From assembly GCA_008711295.1 (NCBI GenBank), contig VUYV01000179.1, forward strand, positions 1,264,222 through 1,328,221: DNA of 64,000 nucleotides, in the 5' to 3' direction. The notes under the pieces were generated by a model. The model was not told where the DNA came from and did not search any database. It saw only the letters and a list, made by a program, of their open reading frames with translations. This stretch comes from Anarhynchus alexandrinus (lineage: Eukaryota > Chordata > Aves > Charadriiformes > Charadriidae). Below, one piece after another: positions 22,646-36,328 of this stretch. A program made the position numbers and the translations under genes. How positions within the stretch are numbered: position 1 is the first letter of the stretch; each line of letters opens with the position of its first letter.

Positions 22646-25600
22646 ATAAATTCCAGCAGTGGAAAAATGTGTTTGATTAATTAAGGTTTATAGCCTGTGG
22701 GAAGGGAAGTCTGTTCCGAAGAGTTTAAAAACACACATAAATCTACCAAAGAATGTTCAGCTTGGAGAGACTATAGCGATGGAGGGGGGGTCGATTTTGA
22801 GCAATAATTGTAATTGGATGCATTCAGTTATTCATCCACTTAGCCCTCATCCTGCATCTTTGCAGGCATTTTCTACATCCACACCAAAATCTACAAAATC
22901 CGTGAACAGCTGGTGTATTCCTGTTACAAAGTAAAGCACTATATACATTTGCGTAGATTTTGGAAGCAGGATGGGACCCAGTGTCACACATTTCATAACC
23001 GACTATTGCTCCTGAAAAGCATAACCAGTTTATTTCTCAGGTATCACAAGGTACTCAATTGGTTTTGCCAGCTCTTGAGATGTTATCATTCTTAATGCCA
23101 CATCTCCAAAAGTCATGTCATTATGGGGGAATCTCAGTTTGTGCTTAAGAAAAAGAAATGTAAGGATAAGATTCATCCTGCCTATTGCTGAACAGCTAGT
23201 AATGGGGTGCTCATTCTAGGTTTCCTCAATAGTCAATGAAATCATGAAGTCAGTGAATCCTTACAGACTCTACCTTGTGAGGCTATTGGAGGTGCTTTCT
23301 TTCTCTGCAGAGTGACTAAGTTAGATTTCAACTAGACCTCTAACTTTCAGAAAGTTGGAGATAGCAGAGATAAACCCTACCTTAAACTCAAGTCGTTTCC
23401 AAAAAATACTGCTAAAAATTAGCCAGAAAGGGCAAAAATACACTTAAAATCACCAGCTAAAATAGCAAGACATAGAGCTTATTGTTAGTCTTTCTTTTAC
23501 AGGGTTCAAGCTGCTTAGCTTAGTCAAACATACATGACTGGCTTTTCGAAGGCATATCGGGAAAAAGAAAGTCCCTATACAAGGAGAAGCTCAGAAGTGT
23601 TGTGAGTTCTGTAAGCATGGAAGCTATGATTACACAGCTTATTATTTCTCTATGATGTGCACATTAACTTTAGTCAACCCAAAGCTGAAAAGATGACAGG
23701 TAAAGAGAATTAATTGTGGCAGTTTGCCTGGTTTTCACAATGTGTTAAAAGGCATTCTTGTCCCATAGCACAGGTTCCTCAAGAGTTTCTTTTTCGAAGC
23801 GAAAACCTTACTGAGACCAGGTTATGAGTTATTTCTTGAGTCCCATCACACGATTTACGACATCAGGTGGCTGTTTTTTCTTAGAGCATCAAATTGTGTA
23901 ATGTAATGAAGTTTTTGAAAAATCTCTGCTTTTAGCTGGAAAGGAACTGCTGTTCTCATAGTAACTGAAGAAAAGCCTGAAGAAAAAACCTTGCAATAAC
24001 ATATATGCTCAGAAAATAAATAAAAATATATCAAATTTATCTGTTCTAGAAACTTCATGAGGTAAGGGCCAAACTTTGGGTTTGTAATACCTTTAGAAAA
24101 TGTTTATCTTTCTAAACAATCCCCATTTATTCTTTTAAATCTTTTTTAACAGTTACGATGTACAACAACAATTTCTGAAGATTTGGATACAGAGTGGAGT
24201 CAAATAAAAGAACATCAAAATCCCTGCTGTGAGTCAGGAGGTCTGACTGTTAAAATGCCCCTCTACAATCTATCAAGCTTGAGATGACTGTAGTAGATAG
24301 ACTATATCAATACAGTACATCATTATCTGTGAAAAGTTATCACCTGCTTAACTTAACAGTCTAAGAGTAGCCGGGTTTATGAATTTAATCTTCAGAGATA
24401 GTGAATTTTCATTCTGAAGATTCTGTTTTTTCTTAAAATGAAGTATTGTCTTTAAAAATATCAATTTCCTGTTAAGGTTCGAAGGTTGGGTTTTTAAAAA
24501 AAAAAATTATTTCCCTTTGAGGAGAAATAGACACCAAACCTCCTTTAAGGTGTCCACTACAAATGTATCCTATTTTGAAACTGGTCACCGTAATCAAAAT
24601 CAGCAGTTGAATACAATCCTAAAACAAAAAAGGAGCTGTTTAATCCATCAGAAATGCTTTATTCTGAGAAATTATATTTTACTTCAGGGGCTTCTTTTTT
24701 TTTCTGATAAATATCCATGGAGTATATATAAAACTCAAGAAACCTATGTTTCACCAGAAATTCTTGTTAGTTGATAATTGGTTTGGACCAGTTCTATGAA
24801 ACATATTCCTAAAAATGAACACTTGTACAAGCTTGTTGCCATGGACTTGGTTTCTTATTTAAGAGCACAAACTCATGTCGATTTTGAAAAAAAATAGCCC
24901 TTCAACACATCAGCATTTCTAAACCTCTCTGTGAGAGTTTTAGGTAGACATTGTCAGGTACTATGCTGGTTGCATTGAGTCAGATCATAATGAAGAGATT
25001 TTACATGGTGTTGACAATACCAGTTTAAGTCTTTTTGCTTTGGTTCTAAATAGTGCTGTGCTTTTTTGCCCTAAACCATAGCAAAGTCAAAGTAATGAAT
25101 TGCCAGACATGACCATTTTATGGCCTTTTGTTATTGCAGAGGAGAAAAAAAATATCTGGCTGTACTGTGTTTAATAGTTGCTGTGCACCCAACCAATAAT
25201 TATTAAAAGATGCAGTCAAATACCAATATGACCTGAAATGCTTCATTGCGTTCTGCTACAGTACCTGCAGCTTCTGCTTTATAAACCATATTCACAAGGA
25301 TTTAAGTGTTGAGCCCAAGTAGTATTTGTGTGAGAGTGTTCCCCAAGGAAAACTCAGACACTGCAGTAAGTGATGTTATCAAACAGTTAGCAGCACTATT
25401 GATCACACCTAGTCAGGATAAACCACTCTCTCGACGTGGTGTAAAGGGTTGCCACCTCAAAATTATTCTGCAAGTGCCGGGAATGACTAAGAGTACAACT
25501 GGGTAAGCGAAGCGTGTGTGATATAACAGGAAACTAAAATAGCTTCATAGTCCTGAAATGATTGCATAGTGCTCTACTACTTCATAGTTAAACAGTGGGG

Positions 25601-28600
25601 TGTGGAAACAGTGATTTGAGCTGTAACACAAGTTAATGCCTGACAGGAATTAACAATTTTCATTCTTTATGTTATTGGCAGGCACCTAAAGTTTTCCCAG
25701 TCAAGCTGTGAATCCCACAAAGTTAACACATATCTATTGAGTCTGTGCTGGCTGAGGCCTCTCGAAGCTCTCTGTAGATGACCCAGTGCCTGCAGATCAC
25801 AGACTGAAAATCACAGTTAATTATTCAATCCTGAATAAATTCGGGATGGAAATCAGAATGAAGTTTCTAACTGCAAGAAGATTGTGGTTGTGTGTCAGAG
25901 TCTTCCAAGAGAAAGAATGGAAGCATGAATCCTAATTGGATTCCAAGCTTGACTGATATATGAATGAGATGATAAAAGCCCTAAGAATTTACTTGTAGGA
26001 CTACTTCATAACTATATTTCCTTGTATGAGTCTTCGAAAAGTTCCTAGAAGATTGGTCAATATGAGAAGCCTTTTAAAATTTAGCTGCAATTTCTGAACA
26101 TTTACCAGTCCTAGAAATTTTTTTTTAGGCTGCTGAGCATTCCCCTGGGGGAAATTTTAAATAAAACTAGTGAAAATGTGCATGGTCACACATTTAAAAT
26201 GGCTTCATAGTTAAGATTTGTGGATATACAGCAGCAAGCTGGAGTTCCTATACCTCCATTCTGAACATATGGGCATATGCAATAATTCTGATGATTTTGG
26301 AAAGCATCAGTCACCACACAGATTATGCACGTTTGAATGGGCCTACTGTACGTGAGTGGCCCATTTTTTGCCATGGAGGTCTTCCATATATCCAATACCA
26401 TACTTTCCATTTCTAGATAGCATTCACTAGTTCTATACACTGAGTTATATGAACATAGGCTACGATAGGTCTGGTTTAAATCCTAAACTACTGACTTGAA
26501 CAAAATCAAGATACATTTGGAAAATTAAAACCAATAGAAGTAATGTTCATTGAAAAATCCCCACCTACTGCAGTAGATAGAGTAGGTGAACATGGACTGA
26601 TTTTAGTATTGCTTCTATTTCGAGGTAAGGACAGTTTATCTTAAATAATCCTGAGTGTGATTTACCTAACCCATGTTATTGCACAAGTAAAGTGACTTAA
26701 GCATGACATGGCCAGAGTTACCCTCCCTGATCACGTCACCAACTGCAACTTCCTTTAGATCCATTAAGAAAAATGTAAATTTGTTCATGTGGCTCTGCAA
26801 GATGTTTTTAGCATATTAATGGCCTTAAAGGACAATTTAGTTAGACAAGCACATCACATTTTTAACCTATGTAATACATTCTATTAAGGCCATCCTTCTG
26901 CTGACTTAAGCCCTGCTGCATTTTTAAATTCAAAAAGCCTGGAATGCGTATTTTTTTGCCTGAATCCTTATTCTATTGAAGGCAACAGCGAAAGTCCACT
27001 CACTTCAAGGGGAAAAAGATCTGGCACTAGTGAAGAAGCTTAGCTAAAGTGCCTTTGCCTGAAAATCACTTGCCTGGGATGTCATCCCTGTTTTGCAGAC
27101 AGTTTGGGTCGCCTCTCAAGGGTCTTTCTGCACAAGTACAATGCACAAACCGTGTACTGAAGGTTGTGTGCCTAAATTGTTAATGATGACAGTTAAGCTA
27201 AGCTCCTGTTTTACAGAGCTAACTTATCTCATTCTTTTACTGACTAAGCTGGATTTGAGGGGCACAGAAATGTCACGTGAGACCTGAGCTCCTGGAAAAC
27301 ATTTGTTACCTTTGAGGCAGATTGGTGCAATGCAGTGCATTGACTTACTTTTAATATTGAGCCAGAAAGAATGCTTTTTAAATACCGTATGTTCCTGTTT
27401 GGCCTCAAGGATATATTTCTGCTTCACCAGAGTCAGGTAATTCAGACAAATGCATCTTCTTCCCTTCTTCCACCTGTCCTAAGTAATATGCAAAAAGGTA
27501 TTTCTTCAGATTAAAGGGTGTCGCTTCGTCCTCGTGGCATTAGCACCAAGAGGAAGGGGTAGCTTGCTTCCTTGCAAGATATCCTATAAACTGGTGCTTA
27601 AAGCCTAGCTGTAGAAAGACGCAGCTTTTTATTTCCTCGGACTGAGGTGGAAATTAAAATTATGTTAGCTGTCTCCTGGGATATTGATCTAAAACATTGC
27701 TGTCATTTGAAGGCTGCTGATGTGCGCTTTTTGCATAGATGACCTTAGTGATAAGCGTACTCAACCAGAGCCCCCTTGCAGCCAGCAGGGCTTGCTTGAT
27801 TCCCATGGACAGGAGCTGTGATTTTGTAGCCTGCTGGCTAAGATATTTAGGTAGGGGTAAGGAAAGCAGGTTTGTTTCCTTTAAGCTCCTTCTGCTTTTC
27901 CTTTCTGCTTCTTTAACCCAATAATTATCTTTTGTGGGGTTTTCCTCAAATTTTCCTGCAATATTTGAAATACAGTCTCTTTGTGACAGACGCTTACCTT
28001 ACATCTCTGGTGTGGATAGTAGGCTGCAAGCTCTAAGCCGAAGTATGTTTCATAGTTTCAATTTCTTTAGAGGATATGTGTTCTCACGACTGATGTAATC
28101 AAAGACAATTCATAGGAGGCAAACACTTGTTGACAGATAAAACAACTTTACATGAGCAAGATTTTCTAATCTGGGAGCATCCAGTTAGGCAATTGTATAC
28201 AAGAATTTAGGGAAATGTTCTTGATTTCAAGAACAATGACTCATATGGGGACTGTTTTTCTAGAAATGCCCTAGAAACCCCTCACTCATGAATTATGGAC
28301 TCGTGAGCACTTAATATCAGGTATATAAATATGAATAAGTTGTCTAAAATTAAATTGTTTGTTTGAAAAAATGGGGCTAATTTTACTTAAACCTTAAATT
28401 TAAACCTGGATTTGATAATACTGTCATATCAGATATACACATGTCCAGATCAGCTGACCACATCTTGAAAAAGAACAGCTTCTTGTCGAGTGAAGAATTT
28501 AAAGGTTCATTAGGAAAGCTTATGAATTTGTATAACATTTCAGGAAGCTTGCTAAAGCTGTAATCCAAGACTCGCCTTTTTAAAACTCACTGAATTGTAT

Positions 28601-29341
28601 TATTAACCTCGGAATGAAAAAATATAGGTCGATTTGCAAATCTTCTTTTGTTAATTAACATGCACAAGTGATAGAAAGCAAACAGCAACCTTCCCCTGGA
28701 CACCTATTCCTCATTTATACATGCTAATTACTTACATTTGCATACACATATAAAAACAGAGCGCTTTCCCCAGCAGTAGTGATCACATTCCTCATTAAGT
28801 TAAGTAAATACCCCCAAAATACAAACAGAGTTGTAGCTAAATTTAACATTATTTTACATAGACTAACAACCAATACGTTCTTCAGGCTTTTTGACTATCC
28901 TGGATAGTAACTTTAAAAGAAAAAAATCCAACTGCGGGCTTTGATACTGGAAGCAAATCAAACTCTGGCTGGGTCACCTTGTGACAGTGTTACGGTTTTG
29001 GTCTGCTGTTGTCAGATGTTGGAAAGCTGAGCAGTTGCTGGCACAGGCAGCTCATCTGCATGCAACTAATATAATTTCCTCTGTGTGAATTGTGAACACA
29101 ACTCTATTCAGCCCTTGCATCACTTCAGGAGACCCCTCTGTTCTAAACATCGAGAGAGTTTGGAGCGGAGGGTGAGAATAAAGACATTATATTTCTGCCT
29201 GGAAGTTAAGATGGACATTGCATTATTATACGTGCTAGTTTGTCGGTGGGATATTGGTGAGTCTGATTAAGGAACACGGCCACGGTTTACATTAGAAGAC
29301 AAATACCTAAATATACTCTATACTCTGAAAATATACTCCGG
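22646..29341. other. Unique non-coding sequence
   Basis: About 6.7 kb with no confident gene or repeat. It contains one acceptor/donor-bounded open mini-exon candidate at 22866-22930 (see findings). An AT-rich stretch with an A run lies near 24495-24508. Confidence 0.45.
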
Positions 29342-29809
29342 TATGCGGACCTGGTGGAGCAGGTCCAAAGGAGGGCCACAAAGATGATCAGAGGGCTGGA
29401 GCACCTCTCCTATGAAGACAGGCAGAGAGTTGGGGGTGTTCAGCCTGAAGAAGGCTCCGGAGAGACCTTATCCTTCCAGTATCTGAAGGGGGCCTACAAG
29501 AAAGCTGGAGAGGGACTTTTTACAAGAGCGTGTAGTGATAGGACAAGGGAGAATGGCTTCAAACTGGAAGAGGGTAGATTTAGATTAGATATCAGGGAGA
29601 AAATTATCACTATGAGGGTGGCGAGACACTGGAACAGGTTGCCCAAAGAAGTTGTGGTTGCCCCATCCCTGCAAGTGTTCAAGGCCAGGCTGGATGGGGC
29701 TTTAAGCTACATGGTGTAGTGGAAGGTGTTCCTGCCCATGGCAGGTGGGTTGAAACTAGATGTTCTTCAAGGTTCCTTCCAACCTAAACCATTCTACGAC
29801 TCTATGAAA
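29342..29809 (+). repeat. CR1 LINE, 5'-truncated, ORF2 C-terminus plus 3' UTR and tail
   Basis: Bird CR1 LINEs encode an endonuclease/reverse transcriptase, and most copies are short 3' ends like this one. A 121-codon open segment (29354-29719) translates to the CR1 ORF2 C-terminus. Landmarks are QRRATKMIRGLEHLSYEDRQ, then FQYLKGAYKKAGEGLFTRA, then MRVARHWNRLPKEVV and FKARLDGALS. A small deletion after 'GETLS' relative to the family removes a few residues before FQYLKG. The 3' UTR follows (GGTTCCTTCCAACCTAAACC), ending in ATTCTACGACTCTATGAA at about 29791-29808. No promoter or RT catalytic core is present, so it is inert. Confidence 0.93.
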
Positions 29810-30399
29810 ATAGCTCAGTGCTGGTCTATTCTGGGCTCTGCAGCAATCTCATTGTTCTCCTACCCTGACTTGAGCTAGCCAGTCAGCTGAGCTGGGTCTA
29901 CATCTGCCTTGTGTCACCAGAGCCATGCAAAGCAGTCACAGAATACCACTGTATCTGTCCTGGTCTGCAGATGTATTCCTGCTTCCAGGTATACTGCTGC
30001 AAATAGAAGTGTTGGCACAAAGATGGCAATTTGCTGAAACCCTTCAGTATTTCATTAAGGAGCTCATTTTTCCTCATGGCAAAAAGCTATCAGTGGGGAA
30101 GCTGGAAGGTGCAGCTCCAAAGATGGTGGTGTTTAAGGAATATTTTAAAAATCTACAAGAGATGCTGAGCAGGGAAAGAGGAGAATTTAACAGGTAACTA
30201 CTGTGATTTCCAAGGTAGGAGAAATCTAGGCAGAAGGAGCCTTCCAAGTTGTATTAAAAGCAGAGGAAATTCAGTGTTGAGATGCAAAAATAATGGACAG
30301 TATCTTGAAATATTCATATGCTTATTTTATACAGCTGGCTATGCAAATTCTACATTAACTGCTTCAGCTCTAGTAGAAGATCTGTGAATCATTATAAAT
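29810..30399. other. Non-coding sequence between two LINE fragments
   Basis: A 90-codon open frame (29925-30197) ends next to CAG|GTAACT, a fair splice donor. It has no convincing acceptor and no recognisable domain, so no gene is called. Confidence 0.4.
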
Positions 30400-30895
30400 A
30401 ACTTAATGAAAATACTTTTTGTGGAGGCAAGGTCAATGGAACAAAATTGCTAGGGTGCATGAAGACCATAATGGAGAATAGTAAAGAAAATGATACAAAA
30501 CTATATAAATCAAAATACCATTTCACTTTGAATGCCATGTGCAGTTCCAGGCACCTAAACTCAAAATGGACACAGCAGAAATGGAAATGATTCTGTAACT
30601 TGTAGCAAGAACTGTTAAAAAGTGAGATCATTAGAGAAGAAAAGAATAACGAGACCACAGGAAATGCATATACATAAACAAACTATACAGATGAAGTACC
30701 TGGAGAACTCTGGTTAGTACTTTCTTAAAATGTTAAAACAAACAGTATTTCCTGAAATAGAAAGGCAACATATTTTAAACTGGAAAGCAAAATAATTTTT
30801 TGCACTAAAATCATAATTAGCCTTTGGAATGTATTTCTACATTATATTGTGGTGATCAATAGCTTAAAGAAGCTTAAAGAAGTTATTTAACAGGG
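30400..30895 (+). repeat. Ancient L3/CR1-like LINE fragment, ORF2 C-terminus region
   Basis: Ordered matches to the recalled L3/CR1 pattern are: ACTATATAAATCAAAATACC; TTTGAATGCCATGTGCAGTT; ACTCAAAATGGACACAGCAG; GTAGCAAGAACTGTTAAAAA; and GCCTTTGGAATGTATTTCTA with a GTGGTGATCAATAGCTTAAA counterpart of 'GATGTTGTGGAGGCCAAGAGTTTAA'. It covers the stretch just upstream of that in the 22060-22645 copy. It is heavily mutated with no open frame. Confidence 0.65.
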
Positions 30896-31869
30896 GTAAC
30901 AAACCTGGGATTCCTACAGATTTGTATCCTTAATCGCTGCTCTTCCTTGTCTTATTGCCACTTGTCCTACCTGCTGGATTAAGAAAGTAGCTTGTGTGCT
31001 CCTGATTCACATCTGTCCTGGTCAGGACACACATACTGATTAGTTAATAGGTATTTCTTCAAGTGATGAGATTAACATGCTTACAAAACCTTCCCTCTTT
31101 CTTCTTTTGTTCTAAAAGCCTGGTGGAGCTTGACAGCTTGGAGACTTTTCTGGTTGAAAATAGCAAGATGTTCAAAAGAGAAACAGATAGATAGGTTATC
31201 AGGTTGAAAGAAATGAGGATAAGAGAGTCCTACTTGTCCCTAGAGAAATATAATTTGCTCTAAGCTGTAGTTCAGTTTTCATTCTGGAGTAGCTTTTAAG
31301 AAGACTGATCCCAGAATACCACCAAGTCTGGGGTATTGCAAAAAAAAGATTTTGAGAGCATTTCCAGTATTGGATGGACAGGGAGCCAGGAATACGCCAC
31401 TGATGAGGACAGCTCTTCTCTTGTCCCCTGCCTGGCTTCAAAGCCAGCTGCAGGGGCATGGTGAGAGACGGAGAGCCATGCCTGACTGACTGCAGAGGCG
31501 GTGGATCAGTAGGTTTTCTGGTGGAAAGCCAGGGCTGAAGCCCAAATTTGACACATGAGAACTTGAAAAAGTTGCAGAGCAGCTAGATTATGAAATTTTG
31601 CCACTGTATTTTTGTTTGTTGGAAAGATCACATGTCAAGCTAAGCTTGCTAACTTCTTCGTAACTGCAAGAATCATGTTCTCCAGTAGTTGTAACTATTT
31701 ACTTCATATTCAGATAAGCTTTTTATTTTCTCTGACCTTTTCTCTGAGAAATAGGATGTTGTGTTTCTGATACTTCTTTTTCAGTTTGCAATATTCTGTT
31801 TCAAGAGAGTGAAGAGCGTGTACTTGCAATCCAACATCACTTATTTGGGATCAAACAAAACTATGTGCA

Positions 31870-31902
31870 ACAATAAAATATCTCCAAGAGATATTTTATT
31901 GT
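31870..31902. repeat. Perfect 15-bp hairpin with 3-base loop
   Basis: Left arm ACAATAAAATATCTC, loop CAA, right arm GAGATATTTTATTGT, with no mismatch. Each arm holds the polyadenylation-like hexamer AATAAA or its complement. No gene, miRNA-length stem (about 60-70 nt) or transposon context was found around it. Confidence 0.85.
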
Positions 31903-32375
31903 CTCTACACATTTCTTCTGTACAAACGTGGAGTAGTTTGGAAAATGTCTTCCACCATCACATGTTGGTTGAGATTCTTCAAAATCAGAAAGTGCAATAA
32001 AAAGTAAAAAAAAAAAAATTTCTGAGCTGTGGAACACCTTGTGCAAATAACCCAGTTTTTATTTTTATTTCCAGAGAGCAGTGTTGAAAGATTTAAGTGG
32101 TACCTTTTGATCTAAAGCCCTCTGCATCCTCTAGTTTGCACAGAAACCTTTTCCATTAGCCCTCCTTAAGCCTACTGTGAAATAACCTTAGGAGCTGAGT
32201 CTGCAAGCCATGTTGTGTCTTCTTGATCTGCTTTTACTGTAGGGAGCCACTAATAGATTGGGTGCTGTGATAAGTTTTGAAAAGCAGATATTGTTGGGCT
32301 CCAGTGCAAACAGATTTCCACTAAAAAGTCCCATTTGTTACCACTGTGAAAATCTGTGTTTGATGACTTTACAGG

Positions 32376-32424
32376 TATCTGTACTCTTACTGAGTATCTG
32401 TGCAGTATCTGTAAACTTACTGAG
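32376..32424. repeat. Local tandem duplication of a 19-mer
   Basis: TATCTGTACTCTTACTGAG (32376-32394) recurs as TATCTGTAAACTTACTGAG (32406-32424), with a partial TATCTGT copy between them. It is a small slippage-type duplication. Confidence 0.75.
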
Positions 32425-35400
32425 ACAGTCCTTTTGTGGGATTTACATGGAAAAAAACATAGAAATGAATGAGTTTTACTAAGAGGTCAGAGATATTTGC
32501 AGCTTATTCAAGGGATATTAAGTAGCAAGACTTTGAAGTGGGAGGTGTAGAAATGCATCCTTGAAATTCTCATTTTTCTGTCATTTTAGGAAATGTATGT
32601 GTGTGCCAAAGTATCTCGTTGTTCTTCTGATGTTTTTATCAGATCCATGCGAAATGCAGTTGGTTCCAGCCTTGAAATGCAAATTTATCTTACACTGCTC
32701 TTGCTGCCAGTAGGAAGACTAAAAATACATATGTAATGATGTTCCTGGAATGCTTGCAAATGCCTTTAGATGATGATTCCAGGTTTTTTGCTGCTATCCA
32801 AAATAGTGTTAATTTTACAGGCTCATTTTGGCCAAAATGTATGGACTTGTATTTAAATTAAAAATGCCTCTGGGGTAAAATGACTTAACTATTACAAGAA
32901 CTTTGCCAAGTAGGTAGGTCACCAAAATAGATCCTGAAAGAAAAAAAAAGAATTAGATTTTGCAAATTTATTATGCTTACATCTGGATTCATGATTTTCT
33001 TGTTACTTTAAACATTCTTTGCAGTTGTATTATCCTAAAACAGCCCACAAGCCTGGTAATTCAGGAAGCCTTATAATTAAGGCTTATTTAATTTCGTTGA
33101 ACAGAGAAAAATGAGAAAAGTAATGAAAAAGTTAGAAAAAGAAGCGTAATCATCATAACCAAAGGCAGTTTTAACAAAGGTTTCTGACTAATGCCAACAG
33201 AGATTTTGAAAGTGGGGACATTTTAAGGCTGGTGCCTAGAAATATGGATTTAGGAAAGCATACAGAAGTAACTACTTAAAGCTTGGACTCAGGAAAATTT
33301 TTCTGCTAAAACCGTATTTAAAAACTTGCCTGAGTGGCGGTAGAACTAAGTTGATTTCAAGAGCCAAGATACTGTTTTTAAGGAGACTGTCGGTCCCTGT
33401 GTTAATTTTGATGGGAACCAGGATCACTCAAACCTTCTCAAAAACCAGGTGTTTTAAAGATTTTGATTGCATAAACCTAGAAGGGCAAGACAGGACACAT
33501 TTGGGTTGGGCTCAATGTTGCACTTTTAAATACAGCTGTAATTGTGGAATTTGTCTTGCCCAACTTTACATATACAATGTGGATGTTTCTGTTTGACTTG
33601 GTTGCCCACTTTGCCTTCAGTCAATGGAGAGAAGAGGCATGATAGAGAATGAATCATCTCATCCTTAAGTAGGTATCTAAGGATGGCCACAGAAATCTTC
33701 CCCTACAAGGGCACATTTCTCTCCATGCCTCTAAAAGGAGTGTAGGAGGGGTGTCAACACCACAGATGTCTGAAATTTGAAGAGATACATCTTGTCCTGG
33801 ATACTAAAATCCAAGCACCAACCTGTGAACATTTTACTTCAATCTTTATTCATCCTTTCACCACTTTTAATGTATGATATGATGATACCCCTTTAATGAT
33901 TTCTTTTTAATGGTGTGCACAGGTGGAAGAGATTTATTCTACTTGGTAAATTTAACTTCATACTTGGTGCAATAAAAAAAATGGAAGTGCACTTAAGAGT
34001 TATAAAAAATCTTGGCTCTCAAACCATAAAATTTCTGCAGTGTGGGTATTTCAGGTGTCTTATTGCCGAAGGTGCTTAAACTAGCCGAAATGGTCATTGA
34101 TGATAGGAAATGAGCATCAGTAGTGTAGTAAATCTACATGTTGTCTGGATAGCAGTGAGAGGTTAAATACAATAAGCAATGATATCAGATAATCCTACAT
34201 CATAGAGAGTTTTGAGAAATACCACATAGAAAACTCTGGAGAAAGAGGCTTTAAGCTAAAGCTAATAAAACAGATAATGCAGCTAACCTGGAATGATCCA
34301 AGGTGAAATTCAATTCCCAGAAAATTCTTGGTCCTTTGACGATTGCACACTTTGCTATTGCAACTACAATTTCCAAATATGCATGGCACTATCACTCAGA
34401 CTCAAAACTAAATATAGCTTGATAATTAGCTGCAGAAAAGGATTTGAAATTATATACAGTATCAACAAAGAAATAAGTAACTCAAACGCTTAACCAAATT
34501 GCAGGTTTTTAATAAGAATCAACTCATCTTCATTTTAAATTATTATAGAGACTGAAGGTCATTTCAGTCATCAGGCAGTCATGATTTATTCCCTAGAAGC
34601 TAATAGGCACACTCCAAACCTAAACAGAAATGAAGGATTTGCAGCATATTACAGTATCACATATTAGCACTCAGGAAGAAGGTTTCTTGCATGAAGGCAA
34701 ATGACTTTTTTTTAGCTGTAGCATGGTAATTGTTTGAAGAACAACAACAACCAAAAAAACCCAACAAAAAAGCAGCAAGCTATTTCTGAAATATAATGCA
34801 CCAACAAAATAAGAAATGGAATTGAACAAGAAAAATACATCTTCCGAGGACAGAATCAGACGGGAGGGAGAATTTATAGCCCTGTGCTAATTTCGTAATC
34901 TCAGACCTGAGCTCGATGGAAGAATGACAGAAAGGACCTTATCTAATAGATGTGACAGGAGTGATGAGATTGAAAGATGATAATGTTCATCTGAACTGCT
35001 ACCAAAGATTCATATTCATAGAGTTAAATGTTAAACTTTCTCATAAAAGTGAAGTGTTTGCACTTAATATATTTAGAAATTAGAACCAGGAAGAGCTTCT
35101 CCTTCCATTTCATCCTCTACAGCTTTTTTGGCATAAACTAAATGTCTTAAATATGCTAGGGAAATCAGGTAAGTGGATGCTGAACCTGTTTGCTTATTCA
35201 CTTACATTACCAAATTGAAAGAGCTGTAAATGTGTTTGTAAACAGTAAGTTATGGGCTTATGAATTTGCTGTGCATCAGAATTATGCAAGTCACATAGTT
35301 GTGTACATTTACTTTTGCAGCTTTTTCAAACAAGATCAGGGAGGGTTTCTAAGGGCATGGGAGGCCCACTTGCTGAAGAAATGTTAGGGTCAATGTTTCA

Positions 35401-36259
35401 CTAGCTAGCAGTCTGCCCTTTCAAATAGTAGAGCAATCAGCTTTACCAGTATTTAAACCTCAGTCTTTTACTTAATTGCATAAGCGTAATTTGGTCAGAG
35501 TTTTGCTTAAGCTTCTGAAAAGCTCAAGAAAGCTGCTAGGATGCATGCAGCATGGCTTTGGGGTCTCTTTTGCCCTCAACTCTTTGATCCTCTCTCTCTC
35601 TTGTGGTGAGGTCAGCCTCAGCAGCTCAACTGCAACACTTCCTAGCTTGATTTATGGCACTGTCCACCAGAATATTCCTAGTGGACCTAAAATCAGTATA
35701 GTCAAAACTTAAATTTTGTGCTTTCCCCTACCAAACATCTACTCACTCTGTTTCTTCAGCCATAGGGAACTTGCGTGTTCCTCTCTGTTGCTCTGCTGGG
35801 TAGGTTTGGCTTGACTCTGAGTCATCTCTGAGCTCTCCCAGCATTGCTGGATCTAAGTTATGCCATTTTGGGGGATGCAATGTCTTTAGGATTGGGCTTG
35901 TCTGCAGGGGAAATCTCTTGTTCAGGTCATTCTCATCTCACACCTTCATTTCCTCTTCTTACCCCTGACAACCTCTTCTTCATACATGTATATCCTTTTC
36001 AAATAACCGTTCCTGTAGTTCATCACTTAGAAGAATAAGGCACCTTGCCCCTGTTTTGCATTCCTTCACTGGAAATCTCCTGTACAGCGTCCAGCACAAA
36101 GCACTTGTGCACTTTCACAGACCTCTGCAGCCCGTCCCAACCCTGCTGATGGTCTACTACAGAGGTGTTCCCATGTGGGTACAGTCTACAGACTTAATGA
36201 CTGCCTGTTAAAAATATTAGCTACTTGTTTTCTTCCTTTCTCCTCCTCAATCCCTTAAC

Positions 36260-36328
36260 TAGAGAGGGGTACTAGACTAGATTACCTCCTCAACTCCTTT
36301 CCAATCCCATTTTCTGTAATTCTGTAGG
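36260..36328 (+). repeat. CR1 LINE 3' end, short degenerate copy
   Basis: TACTAGACTAGATTACCTCC, CTCCTTTCCAATCCCAT and the tail TTCTGTAATTCTGTAG follow the CR1 3' UTR order 'GGACTAGATGATCTC...CCCTTCCAACCC...ATTCTGTGATTCTGTGA'. About 70 bp are recognisable. Confidence 0.6.

Larger units (their letters stand above)
30896..36259. other. Unique non-coding sequence
   Basis: No gene recognised. It holds a perfect short hairpin at 31870-31902 and a small local duplication at 32376-32424, listed separately. Open frames (up to 86 codons) look random. Confidence 0.45.
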
